Below are positions 24,519 through 32,519 of a stretch of DNA of 64,000 nt, piece after piece. This DNA comes from Tatlockia sp. GTDB taxonomy: Bacteria > Pseudomonadota > Gammaproteobacteria > Legionellales > Legionellaceae. The stretch's first letter is position 1; every line of letters begins with the position of its first letter. The stretch covers positions 124,001 to 188,000 of the forward strand of contig JACCWI010000055.1 of NCBI GenBank assembly GCA_013697725.1, read 5' to 3'. Position numbers and translations under genes: made by a program. The notes below the pieces were generated by a model. It worked only from the letters and a program-made list of their open reading frames with translations. It was not told the DNA's origin and made no database searches.

Positions 24519-26201
24519 ATGAAATTTTTTCCAATTTTTCTTTTTCTGCTTCAATTACCGCAAGCTGTCTTTAGTTTTCAATTAGAAGAAACGACAATCT
24601 CTGAGGTGCAAAACGCAATAATCAGAGAAGAAATATCTTGCGAGCTCTTAGTGATTTCTTATATTGATAGAATTAAAAAATTTAATTTAACAGTCAGCGA
24701 TTCTGCACCTATCAATGCTTTAACTGAAATTAATCGCTCCGCTGTGGATAATGCCCGGCAAATTGATAACTATTTTGCAAAAACTAAACAATTAATGGGA
24801 CCATTACACTGCGTTCCTATAATTTTAAAAGATAATATTGATTCATTTGATACTACAACCACAGCGGGTTCCTATGCCTTACTCGGCAATCAACCCTCAG
24901 ATGATGCTTTTTTAACTAAGCAACTGCGCGATGCTGGGGCAGTTATTCTGGGTAAAGGGGGGATGGATGAATTTGCCTGGGGAATGATGGGTATTAACAG
25001 TCGTAATGGCAGAATAGGCAATGCCTATGACCCTGATAAAAATCCAGGTGGTTCAAGTGGCGGCCCCGCTGCTGCGGTGAGTGCTAATTTTGCATTAGCA
25101 GGAATTGGTTCAGATAATAGTGGTTCCGTGCGCATTCCTGCAGTATTTAACGGACTAGTAGGATTGCGCCCTACAACAGGTTTAATCAGTCAAGCAGGCA
25201 TCTTTCCTATGGGAAAGGTTGATGGAATTGCGGGACCTATGACCAGAACGGTAGCTGATTTAGCGATATTATTGGATGTAATTGCTAGACCCGACCTTGA
25301 AGATCAGAAAACAAAAAAGAGTATTCGTCCCCAAAGTTATAGAACTTATTTGAATAAAAATGGATTACAAAAAAAACGTATAGGCATTGTGCGTCAAGTA
25401 GGAACTATAGATACATTTAAAGGTATGCCCGAGAACGTCCGTGAAATTATGCAAAAAGCTTATTCTGATATGGAAGAGCTTGGTGCAAACTTTATCGAAA
25501 TTCAGTTAAATGAATTTGATAATAAGCGTGACTATAATCAAGCCGGCGAAATTCAGGATATTAACAATTACCTCAACAATTATCCTGCAACCAGAAAAAA
25601 TTTCCGTGATATCTGTGAATCAAATCGTACTCGTAATTTTGGTACAGTAGAACAATGCTTAAAATTCATGAATAAAATGAATGCGCAAACGATAGATGAA
25701 ATTAAACTGGCAGATAATATTGCCGTAAAAAACAATAATTATCTAAAAAAGTTGATGCAAGAAAATCAACTGGATGCTCTACTAATACCGATTTCAACAC
25801 AGGGAATTGCAACCTATGATGGTTCAACTATTAATACTTGGCGTGCTCCTGTTTCGTCAAATTCTGGTATGCCTGCAATTGCCTTTGTTATTGGGTATAT
25901 ACAGGGCATGCCAATGGGAATCGAACTGGTTGCTAAGCAATATGCAGAATCCACTTTGATTGAGATGGCATATGCTTATGAACAATACAAACCCAAAAGA
26001 CTAGTTCCTAAAATGCTAAAAGAGAATAAACAAGTTGAGGAAATGTCGGTGGCTCAATTTAATAATGTCATAAATCAACTAGGCAAACAGGCCTATGAAA
26101 AAGTATTGAAGCTAAAGGGTAATAGTGAGAAACAATTAACAGCAAAGGTTTTTCAAAAAATTACTCAATCGGTATTGAATAGAATAAATTTAAATTTCTA
26201 A
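24519..26201 (+). CDS. Secreted amidase-signature enzyme
   Basis: A 560-residue protein with an N-terminal signal peptide (about 1-19). The amidase-signature catalytic residues are seen in order: Lys in ILKDNID (about 107), the serine loop PGGSSGGPAAA (about 180) and the downstream nucleophile region SDNSGSVRIPA (about 205), the Ser-cisSer-Lys triad of the family. Such enzymes hydrolyse amides; GatA, which lacks a signal peptide, is a relative with a different job. The C-terminal extension after about 490 is basic and helical. Substrate is unknown. Its stop lies 6 nt from the convergent hydrolase stop. Confidence 0.88.
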   Translation: MKFFPIFLFLLQLPQAVFSFQLEETTISEVQNAIIREEISCELLVISYIDRIKKFNLTVSDSAPINALTEINRSAVDNARQIDNYFAKTKQLMGPLHCVPIILKDNIDSFDTTTTAGSYALLGNQPSDDAFLTKQLRDAGAVILGKGGMDEFAWGMMGINSRNGRIGNAYDPDKNPGGSSGGPAAAVSANFALAGIGSDNSGSVRIPAVFNGLVGLRPTTGLISQAGIFPMGKVDGIAGPMTRTVADLAILLDVIARPDLEDQKTKKSIRPQSYRTYLNKNGLQKKRIGIVRQVGTIDTFKGMPENVREIMQKAYSDMEELGANFIEIQLNEFDNKRDYNQAGEIQDINNYLNNYPATRKNFRDICESNRTRNFGTVEQCLKFMNKMNAQTIDEIKLADNIAVKNNNYLKKLMQENQLDALLIPISTQGIATYDGSTINTWRAPVSSNSGMPAIAFVIGYIQGMPMGIELVAKQYAESTLIEMAYAYEQYKPKRLVPKMLKENKQVEEMSVAQFNNVINQLGKQAYEKVLKLKGNSEKQLTAKVFQKITQSVLNRINLNF

Positions 26202-26207
26202 GATTAA

Positions 26208-27044
26208 TCAAAGGTTAAATTTGGCTTTAAAGCTAAGTATAACCTTTAACGAGTCTTCTGGATTATCAATCCATGGAAAATGCCCAGCCCGGTTGATTAA
26301 TTGAAGAGAAATATTATCACGGTGATAATCCGGGTTGCTGGAATAAACAGTTAAGGGAATAATTTGGTCATGCTCACCGGCTATTATTAAAGTGGGCAAT
26401 TGCCTTGGTTTTAGTTTTGCTTTATAACTTGCGTCAAAATTTTCATCAGACCATGCTACGGCGCTATTATTTATCGCTAAACGTTGAAATATTGTTTTCG
26501 CTCTATTAAGACTCTCAGGCATAAATGAAAATTTAAGGGATGCGATTAGTAAATTGCGCAAATTATTGTCACTAGATTCAGACGCATAGATATTGCTGCA
26601 AATTTCAAGATCTGGGGTTAGGTTCTTCTCTATGTGAAGATTAAAGTTTTCTTTCCACTCCATATCAGGGGCGCTGTCTAACAGTATTAGTCCTGAAGCC
26701 AGTTGTTCAAGTTCGTTAATACTCTGAACCATCATTCCTCCAGTGGAGTGAGCAACTACAACTGGGTGATCTAAGCCAATGAGGGCTTCAATAAGGGCTT
26801 GATGCCAATTAGCAAAATTGTAGCTTTTACTTATATTAGATCCATCATTAGGATAATCCAACAGCCAAATAGGATCGTCAATTTGTGTTCCTAATAATTG
26901 AGCAAGTTCGGTTAAAGAGTCAGAGCTTAGACCGGGTGAGGGAATTAATAACCAATTTATCTGTGTTTTTGAGTGACTATTAATAAAACAATTTAATCGA
27001 GCCCCACTTTGAGTGAACAAACAATCGTCGGATATTTCCTGCAT
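26208..27044 (-). CDS. Alpha/beta hydrolase
   Basis: A soluble alpha/beta-hydrolase of about 278 residues. The nucleophile elbow is HSTGG in VVAHSTGGMMVQ (about 100), the acid is in IIAGEHDQIIP (about 225) and the His is in NRAGHFPWIDNPE (about 255). The frame can be extended to a TTG at 27059, but ATG at 27044 has GAGA at a good distance. The Nif11-domain gene ends about 18-33 nt upstream on the same strand, so they probably form one transcript. A peptide or ester substrate linked to that product is possible, but nothing in the sequence identifies it. Confidence 0.8.
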   Translation of the reverse strand: MQEISDDCLFTQSGARLNCFINSHSKTQINWLLIPSPGLSSDSLTELAQLLGTQIDDPIWLLDYPNDGSNISKSYNFANWHQALIEALIGLDHPVVVAHSTGGMMVQSINELEQLASGLILLDSAPDMEWKENFNLHIEKNLTPDLEICSNIYASESSDNNLRNLLIASLKFSFMPESLNRAKTIFQRLAINNSAVAWSDENFDASYKAKLKPRQLPTLIIAGEHDQIIPLTVYSSNPDYHRDNISLQLINRAGHFPWIDNPEDSLKVILSFKAKFNL

Positions 27045-27077
27045 GAAAGAATCTCGCAAATTAATATTAAATAAAGT

Positions 27078-27647
27078 CTAGTTATCAGCCACCCGATCGG
27101 CATCCTCTTCGCACATTGATAATATTTTTTGTGCTTGATGAGTTAGTAAGTCAATCGCATTTAATTGAATATTATGGGCCTGAACTAAATCTGCTAGCGC
27201 ATTAAAGCTGTTGCAGCTAATTAACTTTTCTTTGAGTGCTTGATCCTGGTTTACAACCTTTAAAAATTGATTAATCTCTGCTTCAACCGCTGTCAAAGCC
27301 GTTGGGGTTGAAAGTTCGTTAAGCCAAAAACCTGCTTTGTCAAGAAATCCTCCCCCACCACGTCCCCATTGGGCGCCTGTTTGTGGTTTTAGGCCTGATA
27401 AAAGCTTGTTTACATCCTCTGATTGCTCATCGAGAATTGCTAAAACACGCCCGGCTTGTGCTTGCAATACTTCAGCATTTTTTAAGTTAAAACCTAATTT
27501 AGAAGCAATTTTTACAACATCGGACAATTTATTAGTGCCAGAAAGTTCATCTTGTAATTTTAGATCATTAGTAATGGCCGTAAAGAATAATTTTAACTCT
27601 TCAGACATTTGATATGATTTTGGATAAAATTTAATATTTTCAACCAC
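27078..27647 (-). CDS. Tandem Nif11-like domain protein
   Basis: A 189-residue soluble protein with two related helical domains. The first (about 14-66) begins MSEELKLFFTAITND and has VVKIASKLGFNL, the pattern of Nif11 domains that serve as leader regions of some ribosomal peptides. The second (about 122-176) repeats the pattern with EINQFLKVVNQDQALKEKL and ALADLVQAHNIQL. Between them is a Gly-rich segment with G97-G100. The frame starts with GTG at 27647 after AAGG; ATG at 27608 (MSEELK) matches family N-termini better. It is cotranscribed with an alpha/beta hydrolase and lies divergent from a TTL-type ATP-grasp gene. Role unknown. Confidence 0.65.
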   Translation of the reverse strand: MVENIKFYPKSYQMSEELKLFFTAITNDLKLQDELSGTNKLSDVVKIASKLGFNLKNAEVLQAQAGRVLAILDEQSEDVNKLLSGLKPQTGAQWGRGGGGFLDKAGFWLNELSTPTALTAVEAEINQFLKVVNQDQALKEKLISCNSFNALADLVQAHNIQLNAIDLLTHQAQKILSMCEEDADRVADN

Positions 27648-27769
27648 ATTTTTTCCTTGTTTAATCTAAATAATAGGATTTTACCATTATAGAATAGAAT
27701 TCTGGTTAGAACTTAAAGGCGATTAAATCTATAATACTGTTAAATAATGTAAAAAAGTATGAGCGAATT

Positions 27770-28735
27770 TTGAGTCATCAACTTTGTTTTTTTTTAAAAG
27801 CCTCGCAGTCACCAACTCATTATAATTTATGTCGTTATTTACAGGAACAAAATTGGCTTTTAACTTTTCATGAAAATGCCGACTTTAGCGATGAAAATTT
27901 ACAATTTGATGCAAATACGGCTTTGCAGCTTGAATATAAACATTTATTAACTCAATTAGTGTCAAAGAATTGCCCAGCCGTCATGCCGCTTAGCTATTGC
28001 ATCAATGATGAAAATTGGTCGCGAATTTTAGCTCAGCTCGCTCTAACGCCTAATCCCTCTTGCTGGATCTTAAAACCTTCCTTATTAAATAACGGTCAAT
28101 ATATTAAAATTTTTCAAAATTTAGTGGATTTAAACGCCCATTTTTTAAGTTCAAAACGTCTTGGCGGTGAACATGTTCTGCAAAGCTACCTTAGACCTCA
28201 TTTATTAAGAGATAGACGAAAATATTCAATTCGTATGTTAGTAATAACTACTAATTATACGGGTAATTATATTTATCCTCATGGCTATTATAACGTAGCT
28301 TTGCATCCTTATGATGAGCGTAATTTTTCTGATCTTCGCAGTCATTTAACTAATGAACATTTACAAAATGATGAAGCAAATGTTTTACAAATTCCTACAC
28401 AGCGTTTTACTGAATTCTCAGCAATTTATCCGCAAATTAAAGCCATAGTTACCGCCGTAATAAAGGGTTTGAAAGTGGAAAATCCAAAGGCTTTTCAAAG
28501 CAATAAGAAGAAAACTTTGGCAATCTTTGGTTTTGATTTTATGGTCGATTCCTCTGGGCGTTTATGGCTTTTGGAAGCGAATCATGGTCCCTGCTTCCCA
28601 TTAGTAGATACACATCCTTTACAGCGATATTTATATGCTGATTTCTGGAAGTCTTTGATAGAAAATTTTATTAGACCGCTAGCCTTGGATCAACCCAAAA
28701 ATACCTTTCAAAATCAATCGTTTGAATTGATATGA
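27770..28735 (+). CDS. TTL-type ATP-grasp protein (tubulin-tyrosine-ligase-like)
   Basis: A 321-residue protein with the ATP-grasp layout of the TTL family: a Lys in WILKPSLLNNGQ (about 99-110), VLQSYLRPHLL followed by KYSIRMLV (about 145-165), and the metal-binding end GFDFMVDS with WLLEANHGP (about 252-275), whose Asp, Glu and Asn are the expected ligands. TTL enzymes add amino acids to a protein C-terminus or a Glu side chain with ATP. Bacterial members are sparse. The start is TTG at 27770. It is divergent from the Nif11 gene over about 120 bp, so a substrate relation is possible but unproven. An effector acting on host protein is the alternative. Confidence 0.75.
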   Translation: MSHQLCFFLKASQSPTHYNLCRYLQEQNWLLTFHENADFSDENLQFDANTALQLEYKHLLTQLVSKNCPAVMPLSYCINDENWSRILAQLALTPNPSCWILKPSLLNNGQYIKIFQNLVDLNAHFLSSKRLGGEHVLQSYLRPHLLRDRRKYSIRMLVITTNYTGNYIYPHGYYNVALHPYDERNFSDLRSHLTNEHLQNDEANVLQIPTQRFTEFSAIYPQIKAIVTAVIKGLKVENPKAFQSNKKKTLAIFGFDFMVDSSGRLWLLEANHGPCFPLVDTHPLQRYLYADFWKSLIENFIRPLALDQPKNTFQNQSFELI

Positions 28736-28836
28736 CCACGCTATAATTAGCAATTGATGCAAGAATCTTATCATCTTCAGCTAATCTTGGTACAAGCTTT
28801 GCTACACTAAACTTAGGAAGCAAAGAAGGGGATATC

Positions 28837-29331
28837 ATGAATAAGTTAGTATTGCATCCCACCGAAATTAGCCAATGGCATGCTTTAGTCTACGAAGCCC
28901 AAGCGTCAAGCCGTTTGATGCTTAGCGAGAATACTGAAAGTTACCTGGTTTTTCTACTAATGCGTTTTTCCCAAGAAATTAAACTCATTGAATCCGTCGT
29001 AGCCCTCGATTTCTTAAATTCTGAGCACAAACCCAGGCAACAACAAGCGGAATTGTTACGTGAAGTGGGCGATAAAAGTTTACTTTTTTGCGGACTTTTT
29101 CCGGGCATGGCAGAAAAACGTCATGTGAGTTTGAATTATTTTATTGATATGGGCCAAGCAGCTTATTTTAGTGTAGGTGAATTAAATGATAGTCAATCGA
29201 CTTTATATTTTCAATTAAGCGAGCAGTTCTTGATGCTGCAACAAATTTTAAAGTCAATGCGCGGAGAAGTTCTCCATCATCCATCCAGTGATAGCATCTG
29301 GGTTTCACCGCGAGATTTGCCCTTGCAGTAG
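28837..29331 (+). CDS. Conserved protein of unknown function
   Basis: A soluble 164-residue protein without signal peptide. It is helical throughout, with LMRFSQEIKLIESVVALDFL near 50-70 and a central LLFCGLFPGMAEKRHVSLNY (about 94-113). An AAGGGG site precedes the ATG. It converges on hslO with about 14 bp between stops. No domain is recognised; the composition is that of a conserved cytosolic protein. Confidence 0.6.
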   Translation: MNKLVLHPTEISQWHALVYEAQASSRLMLSENTESYLVFLLMRFSQEIKLIESVVALDFLNSEHKPRQQQAELLREVGDKSLLFCGLFPGMAEKRHVSLNYFIDMGQAAYFSVGELNDSQSTLYFQLSEQFLMLQQILKSMRGEVLHHPSSDSIWVSPRDLPLQ

Positions 29332-29345
29332 TGGCTCTTGTTGTC

Positions 29346-30194
29346 TTAAGGTTTGCGAAACATCATCGTGACATCGATTGCATCATAGCTGTAATGTTTA
29401 TTACAAAAATCACAACTTATATCGATTTTTTCTCTCTCTTCCAGGAGCTTTCTCGCTTCTTCTTCACCCAGAATAGTTAGAACATTTTTCATTTTTGCTT
29501 CATTACAACGACATTTAAAGCAGATAGGACGACTCTCAAAAAGGCTTAATTCGGTTTCATGATACAAGCGATTCAATAAAGTCTGGTTATCCAATGTTAA
29601 TAACTCTTCCTCACTTACTGTCTGTCCTAGAACCACAGCGTATTCCCAAAATTGTTCCCTTTGTGCTGTATCTTGCCCAGGCATCAATTGCAGGAGCATA
29701 CCGGCGGCCATTGAATCATCAACAGCAAGCCAAACCTGGCTGGCAACCTGTTCAGATTGGGCAAAATAATGAGTTAGATTTTCGCTCATTGATGTCGATT
29801 GGATAGGAACTATGCTTTGATAGGTTTGAGTTTGCTTGTACTGATTGATAGTTAGAACCATCTGACCTTGCAAAAAAGCCTCAGCATAATCAGAAACTTC
29901 CAATCCTTCTTTAAAAGAGGCATAAGCTCGCATATTTAATTGATGATCGCATTGGACTAATAAAAGAGGTAAGCGTTTATCGCCCTGGAATTGCAGACTC
30001 AATTCGCCTTCAAATTTAATCGACCCAACAAGAAGTAAGCAAGAAATTAAGGCTTCACCCAGAAGATTACGAACCATCGAAGGATAGGGCCGTTGACTCA
30101 TAATCGTTTGATAGGTTTCTTTTAAATGAGCGATCTCACCACGAATACAGGCATGTTCAAACATAAAACGCTGTAAGGAATCTGTTTCTTTCAT
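29346..30194 (-). CDS. hslO: Redox-regulated chaperone Hsp33
   Basis: A holdase chaperone activated by oxidation. The C-terminal redox switch has all four zinc cysteines: C-x-C in FKCRCNEAK (about 232-234) and C-x-x-C in SCDFCNKHY (about 263-266). The 282-residue length and the N-terminal domain with RNLLGEALISCLLL fit the family. The gene stands alone between a convergent conserved gene and divergent rep. Confidence 0.95.
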   Translation of the reverse strand: MKETDSLQRFMFEHACIRGEIAHLKETYQTIMSQRPYPSMVRNLLGEALISCLLLVGSIKFEGELSLQFQGDKRLPLLLVQCDHQLNMRAYASFKEGLEVSDYAEAFLQGQMVLTINQYKQTQTYQSIVPIQSTSMSENLTHYFAQSEQVASQVWLAVDDSMAAGMLLQLMPGQDTAQREQFWEYAVVLGQTVSEEELLTLDNQTLLNRLYHETELSLFESRPICFKCRCNEAKMKNVLTILGEEEARKLLEEREKIDISCDFCNKHYSYDAIDVTMMFRKP

Positions 30195-30304
30195 AAAAAC
30201 CCTGGATGCAAAAAAGTGGCTATTCTAACATAATATAAAACAAAGTTGCTTGGCTCCCATCCGCAGGCCATAATGCGCGCTCTTTTAACAGTTGAGCACC
30301 TTAT

Positions 30305-32311
30305 ATGCTAAATCCTCAGCAAACGGCAGCAGTAAAATACATTGATGGCCCTTTGTTGGTATTAGCGGGAGCCGGTAGTGGTAAAACAAGAGTAATCACG
30401 CAAAAAATTGCGTTTTTGCTTGAACAATGTGGGTATACAGCCAATTCAATTTGCGCCGTAACATTTACCAATAAAGCGGCCAATGAAATGCGAGCTCGCA
30501 TCGCATCCGTCTTGCCAGCAAAAAGCCGACGTGGTTTAAAAATCTCCACCTTTCATACCTTGGGCTTATCCATTATCAAACAAGATCTTCCTTTATGTGG
30601 ATTAAAAAAAGGCTTTTCCATCTTTGATAGCGAAGATTGCCAACAATTATTGCGCAGTTTTTTGCCCGTGGGTAAAGCTTCTGACAAGGATTATCTAATG
30701 AAGATCCAACAGCAGATTTCTCGTTGGAAAAATGATTTACTTGAACCCGATCAGGTAAAGAATCTAGCAATAAATACTGAGATTTTTAATGAAGCTGCCC
30801 AAATCTATCCGCGTTACCAACAATCTTTAAAAGCCTATAATGCCGTTGATTTCGATGATTTAATCCGCATGCCAGTTAAGCTTTTAAGCGAACATCCTCA
30901 AGCGTTGGAGCTCTGGCAAAATAAAATTCGTCATTTATTGATTGATGAATATCAAGATTCAAATGCTTCCCAATATACTTTAGTGAAATTAATTGTTGGC
31001 AAACGTGCAGCCTTCACGGTGGTAGGTGATGATGATCAATCTATTTATGCCTGGCGCGGAGCAAAGCCTGAAAATTTGGTGCAATTACAACAGGATTATC
31101 CGCAGTTGAAGCTCATTAAGCTTGAGCAAAATTACCGCTCAACTTGTCGAATTTTACATGTAGCTAATCAATTAATCGCCAACAATCCTCATGTTTTTGA
31201 GAAAAAACTCTGGTCAGAACTTGGTCAAGGGGAAATGCTTCGCGTTCTATGTTGTAAAGATGAAAATGATGAGGCCGACCAGGTTGTTGCCGATATGATT
31301 AGCCACAAACTTCGCAATCGCCGTGATTATAGTGAATATGCTATTTTGTATCGCGGTAACCATCAATCAAGAGTCTTTGAAAAAGTGTTGCGACAGCATA
31401 GCCTTTCTTACCGAATTAGCGGTGGCCAGTCCTGGTTTGCCCGAGCTGAGGTTAAAGATATCTTTGCTTATCTTAAATTACTATCCAATGAAACCGATGA
31501 TGCTGCCTATTTAAGAGTCATTAATTGTCCAAAACGCGGTATTGGCGATGCGAGTTTGGACGCGTTGGGTCAGTATGCGCTAAGCCGCGGACAAAATCTT
31601 TACGGCTGTGCTGATCATCTCGCCTTGGCAGAACGAGTTGCCGAAAAGCCGCGAGCTGCCTTGCAGCATTTCAAAAATTGGCTGGAAAGGATTAAAACCA
31701 GGCTGCAAACAGAGCCAATCGTTGAGGTTTTGCGTGAAATGGTGGGAGACAGTGGTTATGAAGCTTATATTTATGAGCAGTGCGACAGCCCCGCCAAGGC
31801 GCAAAAAAGAATGGATAATGTATGGGAGCTTTTGGAGTGGGTGGGACGTTTATTGGCGAAAGAGCCAGAAAAGGACCTGGCCGATGTGGTGAATAAACTT
31901 ATTTTAATTGATATTTTAGAGCAAGCCGATGAACAGCAAAAAGACACAGTACAGTTAATGACCTTGCATGCCTCAAAAGGACTAGAGTTTCCCTATGTCT
32001 ATCTCGTGGGTATGGAAGAAGAGTTACTACCCCATCGTGTAAGTATTGATGATGATCAAATTGAAGAAGAGCGCCGCCTTGCCTATGTAGGCATTACACG
32101 TGCGCAAAAAGAACTGTGTTTAACGCTGGCTAAACAACGTCGTCGTGCGGGCGAATCACAGGTTTGTCTTCCTAGTCGTTTCCTTGATGAATTACCGCAA
32201 GACAGTTTGGAATGGTTTGGCAAAACGGGTGAAAAAAATGAAGAAAAATCGAAAGCTTTGGCTAAATCGCATTTAGATGGTTTGAAAAATTTGTTAGAGA
32301 CGATGAAGTAA
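30305..32311 (+). CDS. rep: ATP-dependent DNA helicase Rep
   Basis: A superfamily 1A 3'-5' helicase that clears replication-fork obstacles. The start MLNPQQTAAVKYIDGPLL is typical of Rep. Walker A is AGAGSGKT (about 20-27), then FTNKAANEM, Walker B IDEYQDSN (about 213), GDDDQSIYAWRGA, QNYRSTCRIL, and near the C-terminus TLHASKGLEFPYV and EERRLAYVGITRA. The length of 668 residues fits Rep. UvrD is less likely given the shorter C-terminus. Confidence 0.95.
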   Translation: MLNPQQTAAVKYIDGPLLVLAGAGSGKTRVITQKIAFLLEQCGYTANSICAVTFTNKAANEMRARIASVLPAKSRRGLKISTFHTLGLSIIKQDLPLCGLKKGFSIFDSEDCQQLLRSFLPVGKASDKDYLMKIQQQISRWKNDLLEPDQVKNLAINTEIFNEAAQIYPRYQQSLKAYNAVDFDDLIRMPVKLLSEHPQALELWQNKIRHLLIDEYQDSNASQYTLVKLIVGKRAAFTVVGDDDQSIYAWRGAKPENLVQLQQDYPQLKLIKLEQNYRSTCRILHVANQLIANNPHVFEKKLWSELGQGEMLRVLCCKDENDEADQVVADMISHKLRNRRDYSEYAILYRGNHQSRVFEKVLRQHSLSYRISGGQSWFARAEVKDIFAYLKLLSNETDDAAYLRVINCPKRGIGDASLDALGQYALSRGQNLYGCADHLALAERVAEKPRAALQHFKNWLERIKTRLQTEPIVEVLREMVGDSGYEAYIYEQCDSPAKAQKRMDNVWELLEWVGRLLAKEPEKDLADVVNKLILIDILEQADEQQKDTVQLMTLHASKGLEFPYVYLVGMEEELLPHRVSIDDDQIEEERRLAYVGITRAQKELCLTLAKQRRRAGESQVCLPSRFLDELPQDSLEWFGKTGEKNEEKSKALAKSHLDGLKNLLETMK

Positions 32312-32341
32312 TTATAAATACTGCAGTGGATTGACATTCGC

Positions 32342-32372
32342 CCTACCTGCAACGGCTCGTCTAGGCATCCAG
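32342..32372 (+). repeat. REP-like element, copy B
   Basis: A 31-nt unit beginning CCTACCTGC and ending CATCCAG. It is the left half of an inverted pair with 32413-32444 and shares its ends with the element at 45308-45339. Confidence 0.5.
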
Positions 32373-32412
32373 TAGCGGACAATTGATCAATTTTGTTCTT
32401 GAGCTAATATTT

Positions 32413-32444
32413 CTGGATGCCCCGGACAAGACGAGGCAGGTTAG
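32413..32444 (-). repeat. REP-like element, copy C (inverted relative to copy B)
   Basis: Read on the minus strand it begins CTAACCTGC and ends GGCATCCAG, matching copy B at both ends with a divergent middle. The pair, separated by 40 nt between convergent rep and the mavN-like gene, resembles a REPIN doublet. It may also serve as a terminator. Confidence 0.5.
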
Positions 32445-32519
32445 ACACGAGGAATCAATTATTTTTACGAACTCTATGCCCTTAAGCGCAAAATTTAGTG
32501 CCCTTTCCACATCATACCG

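Noticed and set aside
32312..32519. Integrated element or attachment site behind rep
   Set aside because: The inverted units there are short REP-like repeats; no integrase, transposase or target duplication is present.
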